13,938 bases of DNA from Sulfurovum sp. UBA7648 (GCA_002483605.1 DLIG01000015.1:135278-149215); one strand, 5' to 3'; numbered from the stretch's first letter, positions 6,413 to 13,867 are shown. Translations and numbers: made by a program. Notes: generated by a model not told the origin, from the letters alone.

Positions 6413-7624
6413 GTGAAACGAGTAGTAGTAACCGGCCTAGGTATGATAAATAGCTTAGGGCATGACAAAGAGAGTTCTTTTGAGGCTATTGTAGCTGGCA
6501 AATGCGGTATTAAAACAATAGAACTTTTCGATCCTAGCGAACAATCGGTTCGTATAGCAGGAGAAATTGTAGGATTTGATCCGAATGAAGTAATGGATCC
6601 AAAAGAGGTCAAAAAAGCAGATAGATTTATCCATCTTGGTATAAAAGCAGCCAAAGAAGCTATGGCAGATGCCGGATTTAAGGATGGATATAACGCAGAG
6701 AGATTCGGTATCTCATCAGCTTCCGGTATAGGCGGGCTTCCAAATATTGAGAAAAACTCGCTTGTATGCGAAGAAAAGGGCCCACGCAGAATTTCTCCGT
6801 TTTTTATACCATCGGCACTTGTCAATATGCTCGGAGGATTTATATCTATAGATCACGGACTGAAAGGGCCAAACCTATCGTCTGTTACAGCTTGTGCAGC
6901 AGGAACTCATGCTATCGCTGAAGCAACAAAAACGATCATGATAGGCGGAGCAGATAAAATGTTGGTCGTCGGCGCTGAATCAGCGATTTGTCCTGTAGGA
7001 ATAGGCGGATTTGCATCTATGAAAGCACTTAGCACGAACAATGAAAATCCACAGCAATCATCAAGACCTTTTGATAGCGATAGAAACGGATTTGTAATGG
7101 GAGAAGGTGCCGGAGCTTTGGTGCTTGAAGAGTATGAGTCTGCTATGCAAAGAGGAGCCAAGATCTATGGTGAGATCATAGGTTTTGGTGAAAGCGGAGA
7201 TGCCAATCATATCACTACGCCTGTAGTAGACGGACCTGCTCGTGCCATGAAAGCTGCACTTACAATGGCAGGCAACCCAAAAGTGGATTACATCAATGCC
7301 CATGGTACAAGTACCCCTGCTAATGATAAAAATGAAACTGCAGCTATCAAAGATGTATTTGGCTCAAACGTTCCTGCTGTTAGTTCAACAAAAGGACAAA
7401 TAGGACATTGCCTAGGGGCTGCAGGTTCGATAGAAGCAGTTATTACTCTTATGGCTATGAGAGACGGTATTTTACCGCCTACAATCAATTACACTACGCC
7501 TGATCCTGATTGCGATTTGGATTATGTTCCTAATGAGGCTAGAAAAGCAAATATAGATATTGCTATGAGCAATTCGTTTGGTTTTGGCGGAACCAACGGT
7601 GTTGTTATTTTTAAAAAGCTTTAA
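6413..7624 (+). CDS. fabF: 3-oxoacyl-[acyl-carrier-protein] synthase II (FabF)
   Basis: FabF condenses malonyl-ACP with acyl-ACP to extend fatty acids. The 403-residue protein has the thiolase-fold ketosynthase signature and the complete catalytic triad: C161 in SSVTACAAGTH, H297 in NAHGTSTPAND, and H332 in TKGQIGHCLGAAGS. The conserved C-terminal NSFGFGGTNGVVIF is also present. The start is GTG at 6413, chosen because GAGGAG (6402-6407) lies five bases upstream and the protein then begins with the usual MKRVVVTGLG. It is the second gene of the acpP-fabF-accA set, and accA follows after nine bases. Confidence 0.97.
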   Translation: MKRVVVTGLGMINSLGHDKESSFEAIVAGKCGIKTIELFDPSEQSVRIAGEIVGFDPNEVMDPKEVKKADRFIHLGIKAAKEAMADAGFKDGYNAERFGISSASGIGGLPNIEKNSLVCEEKGPRRISPFFIPSALVNMLGGFISIDHGLKGPNLSSVTACAAGTHAIAEATKTIMIGGADKMLVVGAESAICPVGIGGFASMKALSTNNENPQQSSRPFDSDRNGFVMGEGAGALVLEEYESAMQRGAKIYGEIIGFGESGDANHITTPVVDGPARAMKAALTMAGNPKVDYINAHGTSTPANDKNETAAIKDVFGSNVPAVSSTKGQIGHCLGAAGSIEAVITLMAMRDGILPPTINYTTPDPDCDLDYVPNEARKANIDIAMSNSFGFGGTNGVVIFKKL

Positions 7625-7633
7625 GGATTTTTG

Positions 7634-8569
7634 ATGGTAACTTATCTTGATTTCGAAAAACGTATCGAGCATCTAGATGAGGCTATAGAATCTGCAAAGG
7701 CCGAGGGGGATCTGCAAGCTCTTGAAAAGCTTCAAAAAGAGTTGGACAAAGAGGTGCAAAAAACTTATGGCGGTTTGAATGATTATCAAAAGCTTCAACT
7801 AGCACGTCATCCGGATCGTCCTTATGCACTTGATTATATTCGTTTGATCTTGGAAAATAGCCACGAGATCCATGGAGATAGAGCATTTCGCGATGATACG
7901 GCACTTGTTTGTTATATCGGCTGGATCGATGGACATAAAACGATGGTCATAGGCGAGCAAAAAGGAAGAGGTACAAAAAATAAGATCAAGAGAAATTTTG
8001 GTATGCCAAATCCTGAGGGATACCGCAAAGCATTGCGTGCGGTTAGATTGGCCGAGAAGTTTGATATACCTGTACTCTTACTGGTGGATACTCCGGGTGC
8101 ATATCCGGGCCTTGGAGCTGAAGAGAGAGGCCAAAGTGAAGCAATAGCAAGAAATCTATTTGAATTTACAAGCATCAAAGTGCCGCTTATTTCTGTTGTT
8201 ATTGGTGAAGGCGGCAGCGGCGGAGCTTTGGCTATCAGTGTTGCAGATAGACTTGCTATGATGCGTTATTCGGTCTTTTCAGTTATTTCTCCGGAAGGTT
8301 GTTCTGCTATATTGTGGGATGACCCTAAAAAGGTCGAAGTTGCTACAAAAGCATTAAAGATCACTCCTGACGATCTTATGAAGCATCATTTGGTTGATGA
8401 TGTGCTTGATGAGCCGTTAATCGGTGCTCATAGAGATAAACAAAGTGCAGCGAATATACTTAAAGCATATTATCTCAAGTCATTAAAAGAGCTTCAAGCA
8501 ATTTCTACTGAAGAGATGTTAGAAAAGAGATACACAAAGCTTACATCTGTTGGCGCATTTACCGAATAG
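7634..8569 (+). CDS. accA: Acetyl-CoA carboxylase carboxyltransferase subunit alpha
   Basis: AccA, with AccD, transfers CO2 from carboxybiotin to acetyl-CoA to make malonyl-CoA, the first committed step of fatty acid synthesis. The 311-residue protein shows an N-terminal coiled helix (FEKRIEHLDEAIESA), HPDRPYALDYI, the crotonase-fold segment DTPGAYPGLGAEERGQ, the oxyanion-hole loop GEGGSGGALAI, and SPEGCSAILW, as in typical AccA. I chose ATG at 7634 over the adjacent in-frame TTG at 7631 because AAGGA (7623-7627) is then six bases away. The accD partner is not in the window. The gene follows fabF by nine bases and is surely co-transcribed. Confidence 0.96.
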   Translation: MVTYLDFEKRIEHLDEAIESAKAEGDLQALEKLQKELDKEVQKTYGGLNDYQKLQLARHPDRPYALDYIRLILENSHEIHGDRAFRDDTALVCYIGWIDGHKTMVIGEQKGRGTKNKIKRNFGMPNPEGYRKALRAVRLAEKFDIPVLLLVDTPGAYPGLGAEERGQSEAIARNLFEFTSIKVPLISVVIGEGGSGGALAISVADRLAMMRYSVFSVISPEGCSAILWDDPKKVEVATKALKITPDDLMKHHLVDDVLDEPLIGAHRDKQSAANILKAYYLKSLKELQAISTEEMLEKRYTKLTSVGAFTE

Positions 8570-8584
8570 ATAGGTTTTTCTGTG

Positions 8585-9193
8585 ATGCATGAAATTGCCC
8601 AATGGATAGTTGATGCCATTGGCGGTGTCGGATACGCCGGTATCTTTATCTTGATGTTCTTGGAGAGCACATTTGTGCCTGTTCCTAGCGAAGTAGTCAT
8701 GATACCGGCCGGTTATTTGGCTCAAAAAGGCGAGATGAATTTTATCATTGCCACGCTAATGGGAGTACTAGGTTCTTTGGGTGGCGCACTGTTTAACTAC
8801 TATTTTGCTATGAAATATGGCAGGGTATTTTTGCTTAGATACGGCAAATATATACTTCTATCACCGGAAAAATTAGAAAAACTAGAACATTTTTTCAACA
8901 AGCATGGCGAAATATCTACATTTAGCGGTAGATTGATTTTAGGAGTTCGTCATCTTATTTCTCTTCCTGCCGGATATGCCAAAATGAATCTTGTTAAATT
9001 TTCTATTTATACTACATTAGGGTCTGCTATATGGGTATTAGTACTGATGTTTTTAGGTTATTTTGTTGGTTCAAATGAAGCATTGATCGAACATTATTTA
9101 GGCCGGGCTACCATGATAGCATTAGGGGTTATTATACTTATTGCCGTCATTTATATATGGAAAATGAAAAAAGAAGTATTAGAAGAAAAATAG
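8585..9193 (+). CDS. DedA-family inner-membrane protein
   Basis: This protein of about 202 residues belongs to the DedA/SNARE-associated family. Some members flip undecaprenyl phosphate or other phospholipids across the inner membrane; which lipid applies here cannot be told. The family motif is FLESTFVPVPSEVVMIPAGYLA (positions about 25-46), followed by a glycine-rich helix (LMGVLGSLGGALFNYYFAMKYGR) and the conserved SGRLILGVRHLISLPAGYAKM. Two hydrophobic helices close the protein before a charged KMKKEVLEEK tail. The start is uncertain: ATG at 8585 or GTG at 8582, with AGG at 8572-8574 serving either. It follows accA by 15 bases, so membrane lipid synthesis and lipid handling appear linked in one transcript. 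Confidence 0.9.
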   Translation: MHEIAQWIVDAIGGVGYAGIFILMFLESTFVPVPSEVVMIPAGYLAQKGEMNFIIATLMGVLGSLGGALFNYYFAMKYGRVFLLRYGKYILLSPEKLEKLEHFFNKHGEISTFSGRLILGVRHLISLPAGYAKMNLVKFSIYTTLGSAIWVLVLMFLGYFVGSNEALIEHYLGRATMIALGVIILIAVIYIWKMKKEVLEEK

Positions 9194-9206
9194 TTTATGT
9201 AGATTT

Positions 9207-9238
9207 ATAAAACCTCACCGTTGCAGATGAGATTTTAT
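9207..9238. terminator. Bidirectional terminator between dedA and the DUF465 gene
   Basis: ATAAAACCTCA (9207-9217) and TGAGATTTTAT (9228-9238) pair at 10 of 11 positions around a ten-base loop. The single mismatch on the plus strand becomes a G-U pair on the minus-strand transcript. The stem gives A-rich 5' and T-rich 3' arms in both directions. It lies in the 54-base gap where the plus-strand dedA and the minus-strand DUF465 gene converge, as expected for a shared terminator. Confidence 0.6.
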
Positions 9239-9247
9239 GGCTTTTAT

Positions 9248-9472
9248 TTAAGCTTGTGCTTTTTTGAGCTCCAAGATGAGCTTAAGAGCTTCGTCTTTTA
9301 ATAGAAGCTTCTCTTTTTTGATTTGCTCAAGTTCTGCATCACTTAAATGTAATCTGCCTTCATCGGCATCTTTTGCTTTTTGATCAAGTTCATTATGTTT
9401 TTCAAAAATTTTTGCGAAATGTGCATTGCTTTGTTTTAGAGCAGTTATTTCGTCTCTATATTCATGTAACAT
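9248..9472 (-). CDS. DUF465 (YdcH-like) small coiled protein
   Basis: The 74-residue product matches the DUF465/YdcH pattern: HEYRDEITALK near the N-terminus, then HFAKIFEKHNELDQKAKD, DEGRLHLSDAELEQIKKEKLLLKDEA and a basic tail. It is predicted to be a single helical coil in the cytosol. Its function is unknown in this family. AGGAG lies seven bases before the ATG on the minus strand, a good site. It follows argJ in the same direction after 75 bases, with no clear terminator between, and may share its transcript. It ends at the shared hairpin at 9207-9238. Confidence 0.85.
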   Translation of the reverse strand: MLHEYRDEITALKQSNAHFAKIFEKHNELDQKAKDADEGRLHLSDAELEQIKKEKLLLKDEALKLILELKKAQA

Positions 9473-9547
9473 CGTTACTCCTAATTTATTTGATATATTA
9501 TTTTATCTTTTTTGTCTTGAAATATGCATTAAAATACACAGACAGTG

Positions 9548-10753
9548 CTATGTTCTATATTCTGCATTTATCTTGACATAATCATAGCTAAGATCACATC
9601 CATAGCTAGTATAACTTCCATTTCCAAGCCCGAGGTCGCATGTAATATGAAAGCTCTCTTGCTTCATTATCTTGTATGCTTTTTCTTCCCTTTCCTTGTC
9701 TAATTCTCTTTGATCACCGGAATAGATAAGCAAATTATCATAATGAATGACAAGCTTATCCTCATCGCATTCTATACCGCTTGCTCCTATAGTCGATGCT
9801 ATCCGTCCCCAGTTTGGGTCTTCGCCAAATAAGGCTGTTTTTACCAATAATGAGTTGCTTAACAACATACTTGCTTTTTTTGCATCTTCGTTGTTTGCAG
9901 CACCTTTGACTTCAAAAGCGACTACCTTGGTAGCACCTTCCCCATCGCGCAGTATCATCATGGCAAGTTCAAATGTGATCTTATTCAAAGCTTCTCTAAA
10001 AGCCTCTTTATCATATGCACCGCTTGCCTTGTTTGCTAGCAATAAAACCGTATCATTGGTTGATGTATCCCCGTCAACAGAAATACGGTTAAATGAATTT
10101 TCTACAGCATTTCCAAGCAATTCATCCATATCGCCTCTAGGAATATCCGCGTCAGTTATAATAAAACACAGCATAGTAGCCATAGCAGGATTTATCATCC
10201 CTGCACCCTTGGCAATAGCTGCTATGTGAAACGAGTCGCCGTTATCAAGCGTTATTTTAAAACAAATCTCTTTTTTAAAGCTATCGGTTGTCATGATAGC
10301 TCTAGCAGTTTTTTCACTTTGTTTGCCATTAAAATCAAAATGATCAAATGCAGTTGATAATTTCTCTAGAGGCAATCTATATCCGATAACGCCGGTAGAA
10401 CTCATTATAGGATTATGCAGTGTGATTTGACTCTCAAGTTTATTTAATAGATCATCAATATCTTCAACTCCTTTAGCTCCAGTCATGGCATTCGCATTTT
10501 TGGCATTAATGAGTATGAAATTAGTTTGAAAATCATTAGGATATCTTTGAAAGTGCTTGATAGGTGCAGCCGCAAAACGATTGGTAGTAAATCGTGCTGC
10601 TACATCGCATGGCACTTCACTGCGTATAAAAGCAACATCACCATTAAGTGAGCCGTCTTCATTTGGTTTGGTGCGAAGACCTACATTTGTAGAGCCGTTA
10701 AAGAAACCTTGGACATTATCAAGACCGTTTTTTAGTGAAAGAATTTGAAACAT
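9548..10753 (-). CDS. argJ: Bifunctional ornithine acetyltransferase / N-acetylglutamate synthase
   Basis: ArgJ recycles the acetyl group from N-acetylornithine to glutamate in arginine synthesis; bifunctional forms also use acetyl-CoA. The 401-residue precursor contains NAKNANAMTG (82-91), SSTGVIG (118-124), and the self-cleavage site in KGAGMINPAMATML, where cleavage between A192 and T193 gives the alpha and beta chains and T193 becomes the nucleophile. FNRISVDGDTSTND and GEDPNWGRI follow, as expected. The C-terminus GCDLSYDYVKINAEYRT is the family's normal ending. Whether it is mono- or bifunctional cannot be read from this. The GGAG ribosome binding site (minus strand, 10765-10762) lies in a small hairpin touching the start codon. 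Confidence 0.95.
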   Translation of the reverse strand: MFQILSLKNGLDNVQGFFNGSTNVGLRTKPNEDGSLNGDVAFIRSEVPCDVAARFTTNRFAAAPIKHFQRYPNDFQTNFILINAKNANAMTGAKGVEDIDDLLNKLESQITLHNPIMSSTGVIGYRLPLEKLSTAFDHFDFNGKQSEKTARAIMTTDSFKKEICFKITLDNGDSFHIAAIAKGAGMINPAMATMLCFIITDADIPRGDMDELLGNAVENSFNRISVDGDTSTNDTVLLLANKASGAYDKEAFREALNKITFELAMMILRDGEGATKVVAFEVKGAANNEDAKKASMLLSNSLLVKTALFGEDPNWGRIASTIGASGIECDEDKLVIHYDNLLIYSGDQRELDKEREEKAYKIMKQESFHITCDLGLGNGSYTSYGCDLSYDYVKINAEYRT

Positions 10754-10767
10754 TGGAGTTTCTCCAA
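10753..10767 (-). promoter_or_regulatory. Hairpin enclosing the argJ ribosome binding site
   Basis: On the minus strand TTGGAG-AAA-CTCCAA is a perfect 6-bp stem with a three-base loop. The left arm contains GGAG, the only Shine-Dalgarno match for argJ, and the right arm ends on the first base of the ATG. Folding would hide the ribosome binding site. A possible -10 TATACT (minus strand, plus positions 10779-10784) would place this hairpin near the 5' end of the message. Confidence 0.5.
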
Positions 10768-10800
10768 ATTAAATTTGTAGTATAGAGTTACTAAATTGAT

Positions 10801-10858
10801 TAAAGAGCAGCTAGCAGCAAGAGCCGACTGCTGAAGTCCTAATCTTGGGCTTTGCCAA
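10801..10858. other. Structured, GC-richer spacer between rpmB and argJ
   Basis: This stretch is visibly richer in G and C than its surroundings and holds several short complementary segments. These include GACT/AGTC, CAGCA/TGCTG read on the minus strand, and a repeated AGCAGC. It is the only candidate for ending or processing the rpmB message before argJ. No single stem with a T-run stands out, so I do not call it a terminator. Confidence 0.25.
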
Positions 10859-10861
10859 AAA

Positions 10862-11074
10862 TTAGTTGTTTTCTACTGTTGCTTTTGCAGCTATTTTTTT
10901 CATAGTTCTAAGAGTTGAAGCAGCTACTTTAATCTTTCTTGTAGTACCGTCTTCCATTGCTATTCTAAGAGTTCTTAGGTTTGGAAGTTGTCTTCTTTTT
11001 GTTTTGTTATTTGCGTGTGATACATTGTTTCCAGTTAATGGACCTTTACCGCTGATTGCACATCTGTTTGCCAT
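10862..11074 (-). CDS. rpmB: 50S ribosomal protein L28
   Basis: L28 is a small basic protein of the large ribosomal subunit. The 70-residue product has the family pattern from its N-terminus: RCAISGKGPLTGNNVSHA, NNKTKRRQLPNLRTLRI and DGTTRKIKVAASTLRTMKK. The last residues (about IAAKATVENN) form a short tail after the usual end of the domain. AAAGG lies eight bases before the ATG. Only one cysteine of a possible zinc site is visible, so it is the zinc-free type. Transcription probably starts from TATAAT on the minus strand (plus positions 11151-11156). It is divergent from rpe. Confidence 0.96.
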   Translation of the reverse strand: MANRCAISGKGPLTGNNVSHANNKTKRRQLPNLRTLRIAMEDGTTRKIKVAASTLRTMKKIAAKATVENN

Positions 11075-11107
11075 AATATCTGCCTTTATTTAAAATAATG
11101 AATGTGA

Positions 11108-11156
11108 TTTTGTCTATAACAATGGGACAAAACTGACATTTTTGTGTGCGATTATA
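11108..11156 (-). promoter_or_regulatory. rpmB promoter and leader inverted repeat
   Basis: On the minus strand a perfect TATAAT occurs at plus positions 11151-11156, giving a leader of about 70 bases before rpmB. Within the leader, TTTTGTC (11108-11114) and GACAAAA (11126-11132) form a perfect 7-bp inverted repeat around 11 bases, which could be an operator or a leader hairpin. A second -10-like TATAGA (11112-11117, minus) overlaps its arm. Confidence 0.4.
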
Positions 11157-11198
11157 GCCAAAATAGCCTAAAGATTACTTAAATAAAAATCTTATTTG

Positions 11199-11207
11199 TG
11201 TTATAAT
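11199..11207 (+). promoter_or_regulatory. rpe promoter, extended -10
   Basis: TGTTATAAT gives a perfect extended -10 (TG, one base, TATAAT at 11202-11207). It lies 32 bases before the rpe start, which has AAAGGA (11229-11234) five bases upstream. There is no clear -35, which is tolerable with an extended -10. It probably drives rpe, trpF and the exonuclease gene together. Confidence 0.6.
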
Positions 11208-11239
11208 GCGGCTCAAGAACAATTAAACAAAGGATATAT

Positions 11240-11881
11240 ATGCTCGTGGCACCAAGTATCTTATCTGCCGATTTTGGACATTTGGCAGATGATGTAAAAG
11301 CTATTTGCGATGGGGGTTGCGATTTTGTGCATGTTGATGTGATGGATGGCCATTTTGTGCCAAATCTAACGATCGGCCCGGTAGTGGTAGAAGCTGTAGC
11401 TAAAGCTGCTACGATGCCTTTGGATATCCATCTGATGGTAAAAAATAATACTTTTTTTGTAGATCTGTTTGCTCCGTTGAGACCGGAATTTATCTCATTT
11501 CATATAGAAGAAGAGAAGCATCCTCATAGACTTATCCAAAAGATCCGTTCATATGGTATACGTCCCGCTCTTGTGCTTAATCCGCATACACCTCCGGAAG
11601 CTATAGAATTTTTGCTAGAGGATGTGGATATGGTATTATTGATGAGTGTCAACCCCGGATTTGGAGGGCAGTCTTTTATACCATCAGTGCTAGAAAAAGC
11701 TAAGCGTCTCAAGTCGCTTATAAATGCAAAAAATCCGGAATGTTTAATTGAGGTAGATGGCGGAGTAAGCGATAAAAATATAGAGTTGTTGCGTGATGCA
11801 GGCGTGGATGTGGTAGTCGCAGGATCGTTTGTTTATAAATATCCAAGCGGTGTAGCGCGGGCTATAAGTGCATTAAAATGA
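11240..11881 (+). CDS. rpe: Ribulose-phosphate 3-epimerase
   Basis: Rpe interconverts ribulose 5-phosphate and xylulose 5-phosphate in the pentose phosphate pathway, and in the Calvin cycle where present. The 213-residue TIM barrel starts with APSILSADF. It has the metal ligands H31 and D33 in HVDVMDG, H64 in DIHLMV, and D173 in EVDGGV; D33 and D173 also serve as acid and base. MSVNPGFGGQSFI (135-147) and VAGSFVY (near 199-205) are the phosphate-binding loops. The length is slightly below the usual 220-225, with nothing missing. The last bases overlap trpF by four (ATGA), so translation is coupled. Confidence 0.96.
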   Translation: MLVAPSILSADFGHLADDVKAICDGGCDFVHVDVMDGHFVPNLTIGPVVVEAVAKAATMPLDIHLMVKNNTFFVDLFAPLRPEFISFHIEEEKHPHRLIQKIRSYGIRPALVLNPHTPPEAIEFLLEDVDMVLLMSVNPGFGGQSFIPSVLEKAKRLKSLINAKNPECLIEVDGGVSDKNIELLRDAGVDVVVAGSFVYKYPSGVARAISALK

Positions 11882-12468
11882 AAGTAAAAATCTGCGGTAT
11901 TACAAATCTAGATGATGCACTTATGGCTTCCGAGGCAGGTGCAGACGCATTAGGGTTTGTATTTTATGAGAAATCTCATAGGTATATTTTGCCACAAAAA
12001 GCAAAAGAGATCATAAAAAATTTACCGCCGTTCGTAAAAACTGTAGGACTTTTTGTAAATGCAGAAGCATTAGAAGTGGATGATATTTGTACTTTTGCAG
12101 GAATAGACATGGCACAAATTCATTTTGAAGCCAATAATGAATTTTTTGCGCAGCTAAAAACACCGTATATACGTGTGGTCAGAGTAGCTTGCCAAGAAGA
12201 CATAGTAAAATATAAAGATGATTATATCTTAGCAGATGCTTTTGTAGAAAACTATGGAGGAGAAGGCCAAAGGATCGCACTTGATTGGTTTGACGGGATT
12301 GATTGCTCCAAAATTATACTAGCAGGAGGCTTGGCTTCCCAAAATTTGAGTGAGCTCAAAGGTTATAATTTTTATGGAGTAGATGTCAGCAGCGGAGTAG
12401 AGATAAGCAAGGGCAAAAAAGATCACACTAAAGTGAGAGAATTTATAGTTAATGCAAAACGTCTTTGA
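11878..12468 (+). CDS. trpF: Phosphoribosylanthranilate isomerase
   Basis: TrpF isomerises phosphoribosylanthranilate to the carboxyphenylamino-deoxyribulose phosphate in tryptophan synthesis. The 196-residue TIM barrel has the catalytic base C6 in KVKICGIT, GADALGFVFYEKSHRY (21-36), QIHFE, the catalytic acid D120 in ILADAF, and the phosphate-binding ends IILAGGL (146-152) and GVDVSSGVE (167-175). It overlaps rpe by four bases at its start and the exonuclease gene by 17 at its end. No other trp gene is present, so trpF is scattered from its pathway here. Confidence 0.95.
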   Translation: MKVKICGITNLDDALMASEAGADALGFVFYEKSHRYILPQKAKEIIKNLPPFVKTVGLFVNAEALEVDDICTFAGIDMAQIHFEANNEFFAQLKTPYIRVVRVACQEDIVKYKDDYILADAFVENYGGEGQRIALDWFDGIDCSKIILAGGLASQNLSELKGYNFYGVDVSSGVEISKGKKDHTKVREFIVNAKRL

Positions 12469-13246
12469 ACATCTTACAAAAACATTTCGCCATCATGGCG
12501 GTATAATCAGCCAAGATACTTTTGATAGTATTGTGTATAAACATACTACTTTATTTGAAGAGAGTGATACTATTTTTTATCTTCTTCAAGCTTCAGGGTA
12601 TCCTATAGAAAGTTTAGGCGAGGGCGGTTATAAGTTTAAACCATATTTTACACCATACCACGAAGAGAGATTTTGCATCGTTGATATAGAAACAAACGGA
12701 AGCAAACCGTCATCATCGCAAGTTATAGAGATAGGTGCTGTGATGATGAGAGGTGGAGAAATTATAGATAGTTTTGAAACCTTTGTAGAGTGTGCATTTT
12801 TACCCGAATATATCACCAAAGTTACCGGTATTGAACATGAGGATCTTATAGGTGCTCCATGCCCAAAAGAGGCATTGACAAAATTACGGCTTTTTATGGA
12901 AGATGCTATATTTGTAGCCCATAATGCCAGCTTTGATGCCTCTTTTTTGTCAGCTTCATTTCATCGTCACGGACTCGGTGCCTTAGGGAATCCTATCATG
13001 TGCAGTATTGATCTTGCCAAACGGACTTTTGAAAGTGAAAGATATGGACTTGCTTATCTCATAGAATCACTGAGTATTCCTACTACGGTGCATCATAGAG
13101 CTTATAGCGATGCTTTGTCCGCGTCTTATGTGATGCAAAAGAGCCTGGAGACCATCCCTGAACATATCAAGAGCAGCGATGATCTAGTCAAATTTGCATC
13201 ATCTAGCAAAAAAGAGAGAAGAGCTAAAAAAGAAAATAAAAGTTAA
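12452..13246 (+). CDS. dnaQ: DnaQ-family 3'-5' exonuclease with extra N-terminal segment
   Basis: The product is a 264-residue DEDDh exonuclease of the DNA polymerase III epsilon type. Exo I is IVDIETNG with D78 and E80, Exo II is VAHNASFDASFL with D162, and Exo III is HHRAYSDA with H215 and D220, so all five catalytic residues are present. About 70 residues precede the domain (HLTKTFRHHGGIISQDTF, then TIFYLLQASGYPIESLG) and look like a small helical or winged-helix unit of unknown role. The tail is very basic (KKERRAKKENKS). It may be the proofreading subunit or a general exonuclease; sequence alone does not decide. It starts inside trpF with a weak ribosome binding site and ends four bases from the convergent carbonic anhydrase gene. 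Confidence 0.88.
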   Translation: MQNVFEHLTKTFRHHGGIISQDTFDSIVYKHTTLFEESDTIFYLLQASGYPIESLGEGGYKFKPYFTPYHEERFCIVDIETNGSKPSSSQVIEIGAVMMRGGEIIDSFETFVECAFLPEYITKVTGIEHEDLIGAPCPKEALTKLRLFMEDAIFVAHNASFDASFLSASFHRHGLGALGNPIMCSIDLAKRTFESERYGLAYLIESLSIPTTVHHRAYSDALSASYVMQKSLETIPEHIKSSDDLVKFASSSKKERRAKKENKS

Positions 13247-13250
13247 TTTT

Positions 13251-13775
13251 TTATTGATACTGATTTTTAAATTTCACATATCTAGCCGCACTTGCATAAA
13301 GCTCTGCAACTTCTTCATCTGTGAGTTCTCGCACGACTTTTGCAGGACTTCCCATAATGAGGCTTCTTGGAGGAAATATTTTATTTTTGGTTACTAAAGC
13401 CCCGGCACCTACTATTGATTCTTTGCCGATAACCGCGCCATCTAGTATGGTAGCACTCATACCTATTAAGCACGCATCTTCTATGGTGCAGCCGTGCAGC
13501 ATTACGCGGTGTCCTACTGTGACATCATTGCCTATGATTGTCGGATTGCCGTCACTCATGTCATCAAGCTTGTGATGTGTTACATGCACCATGCTAAGAT
13601 CTTGTATGTTGCTTCTATCGCCGATCTTTATATGATGTACATCCCCGCGAACCACGCATCCAAACCATACGGCACTATCTTCACCCATTTCTACACGCCC
13701 TATGACACTTGCACCTTCGGCTACCCAGCTGTTGGCCCCAAGCTTTGGGGTGTAGTTTTGAAAATTTGTTATCAT
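13251..13775 (-). CDS. Gamma-class carbonic anhydrase-like hexapeptide-repeat protein
   Basis: The product is a 174-residue left-handed beta-helix protein of the YrdA/CaiE/gamma-carbonic anhydrase group. The zinc ligands are in place: H67 in VHVTH, and H89 and H94 in VGHRVMLHGC, which come from neighbouring subunits of the trimer in this family. RGDVHHIKIGDRSNIQD and the isoleucine/valine-led hexapeptides (IEDACLIGMSATILDGAVIG) form the coil, and the end is a C-terminal helix. Hydration of CO2 is a family property, but many homologues have no proven activity. I chose ATG at 13775, with TAAGG eight bases upstream. The frame stays open to an ATG at 13868, but those 31 extra codons would translate the palindromic repeat at 13803-13856 and are not credible. 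Confidence 0.9.
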   Translation of the reverse strand: MITNFQNYTPKLGANSWVAEGASVIGRVEMGEDSAVWFGCVVRGDVHHIKIGDRSNIQDLSMVHVTHHKLDDMSDGNPTIIGNDVTVGHRVMLHGCTIEDACLIGMSATILDGAVIGKESIVGAGALVTKNKIFPPRSLIMGSPAKVVRELTDEEVAELYASAARYVKFKNQYQ

Positions 13776-13802
13776 ATTTTTTACCTTATTGTAATTAATG
13801 CT

Positions 13803-13856
13803 GTCATTCCAAACTTGATTTGGAATCCATAGATACCGTACTTGGTACGGTATGAC
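13803..13856. repeat. Composite palindromic GTCAT repeat, copy 2
   Basis: The element runs from GTCAT to ATGAC. Its left arm is ATTCCAAA-CTTGA-TTTGGAAT (8 bp, same loop as copy 1), and its right arm is ATACCGTAC-TTG-GTACGGTAT (9 bp). Stem letters differ from copy 1, but both sides change together. It lies between a minus-strand -10 (13868-13873) and the carbonic anhydrase start at 13775, so it probably forms part of that gene's 5' leader. Confidence 0.8.
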
Positions 13857-13867
13857 AAATTTTTGCA

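Noticed and set aside
6379..6825. 148-codon minus-strand open frame across the acpP-fabF gap and fabF
   Set aside because: It lies antisense to the well-supported fabF and has no family features; its composition reflects fabF codons read backwards.
9747..10229. 160-codon plus-strand open frame inside argJ
   Set aside because: It is a shadow of argJ: no ribosome binding site, no recognisable domain, and a serine/alanine-rich composition from reading the complementary strand.
13494..13832. 112-codon plus-strand open frame over the carbonic anhydrase gene and the repeat
   Set aside because: It is antisense to the carbonic anhydrase, and its tail (IPNLIWNP) is translated palindromic repeat.
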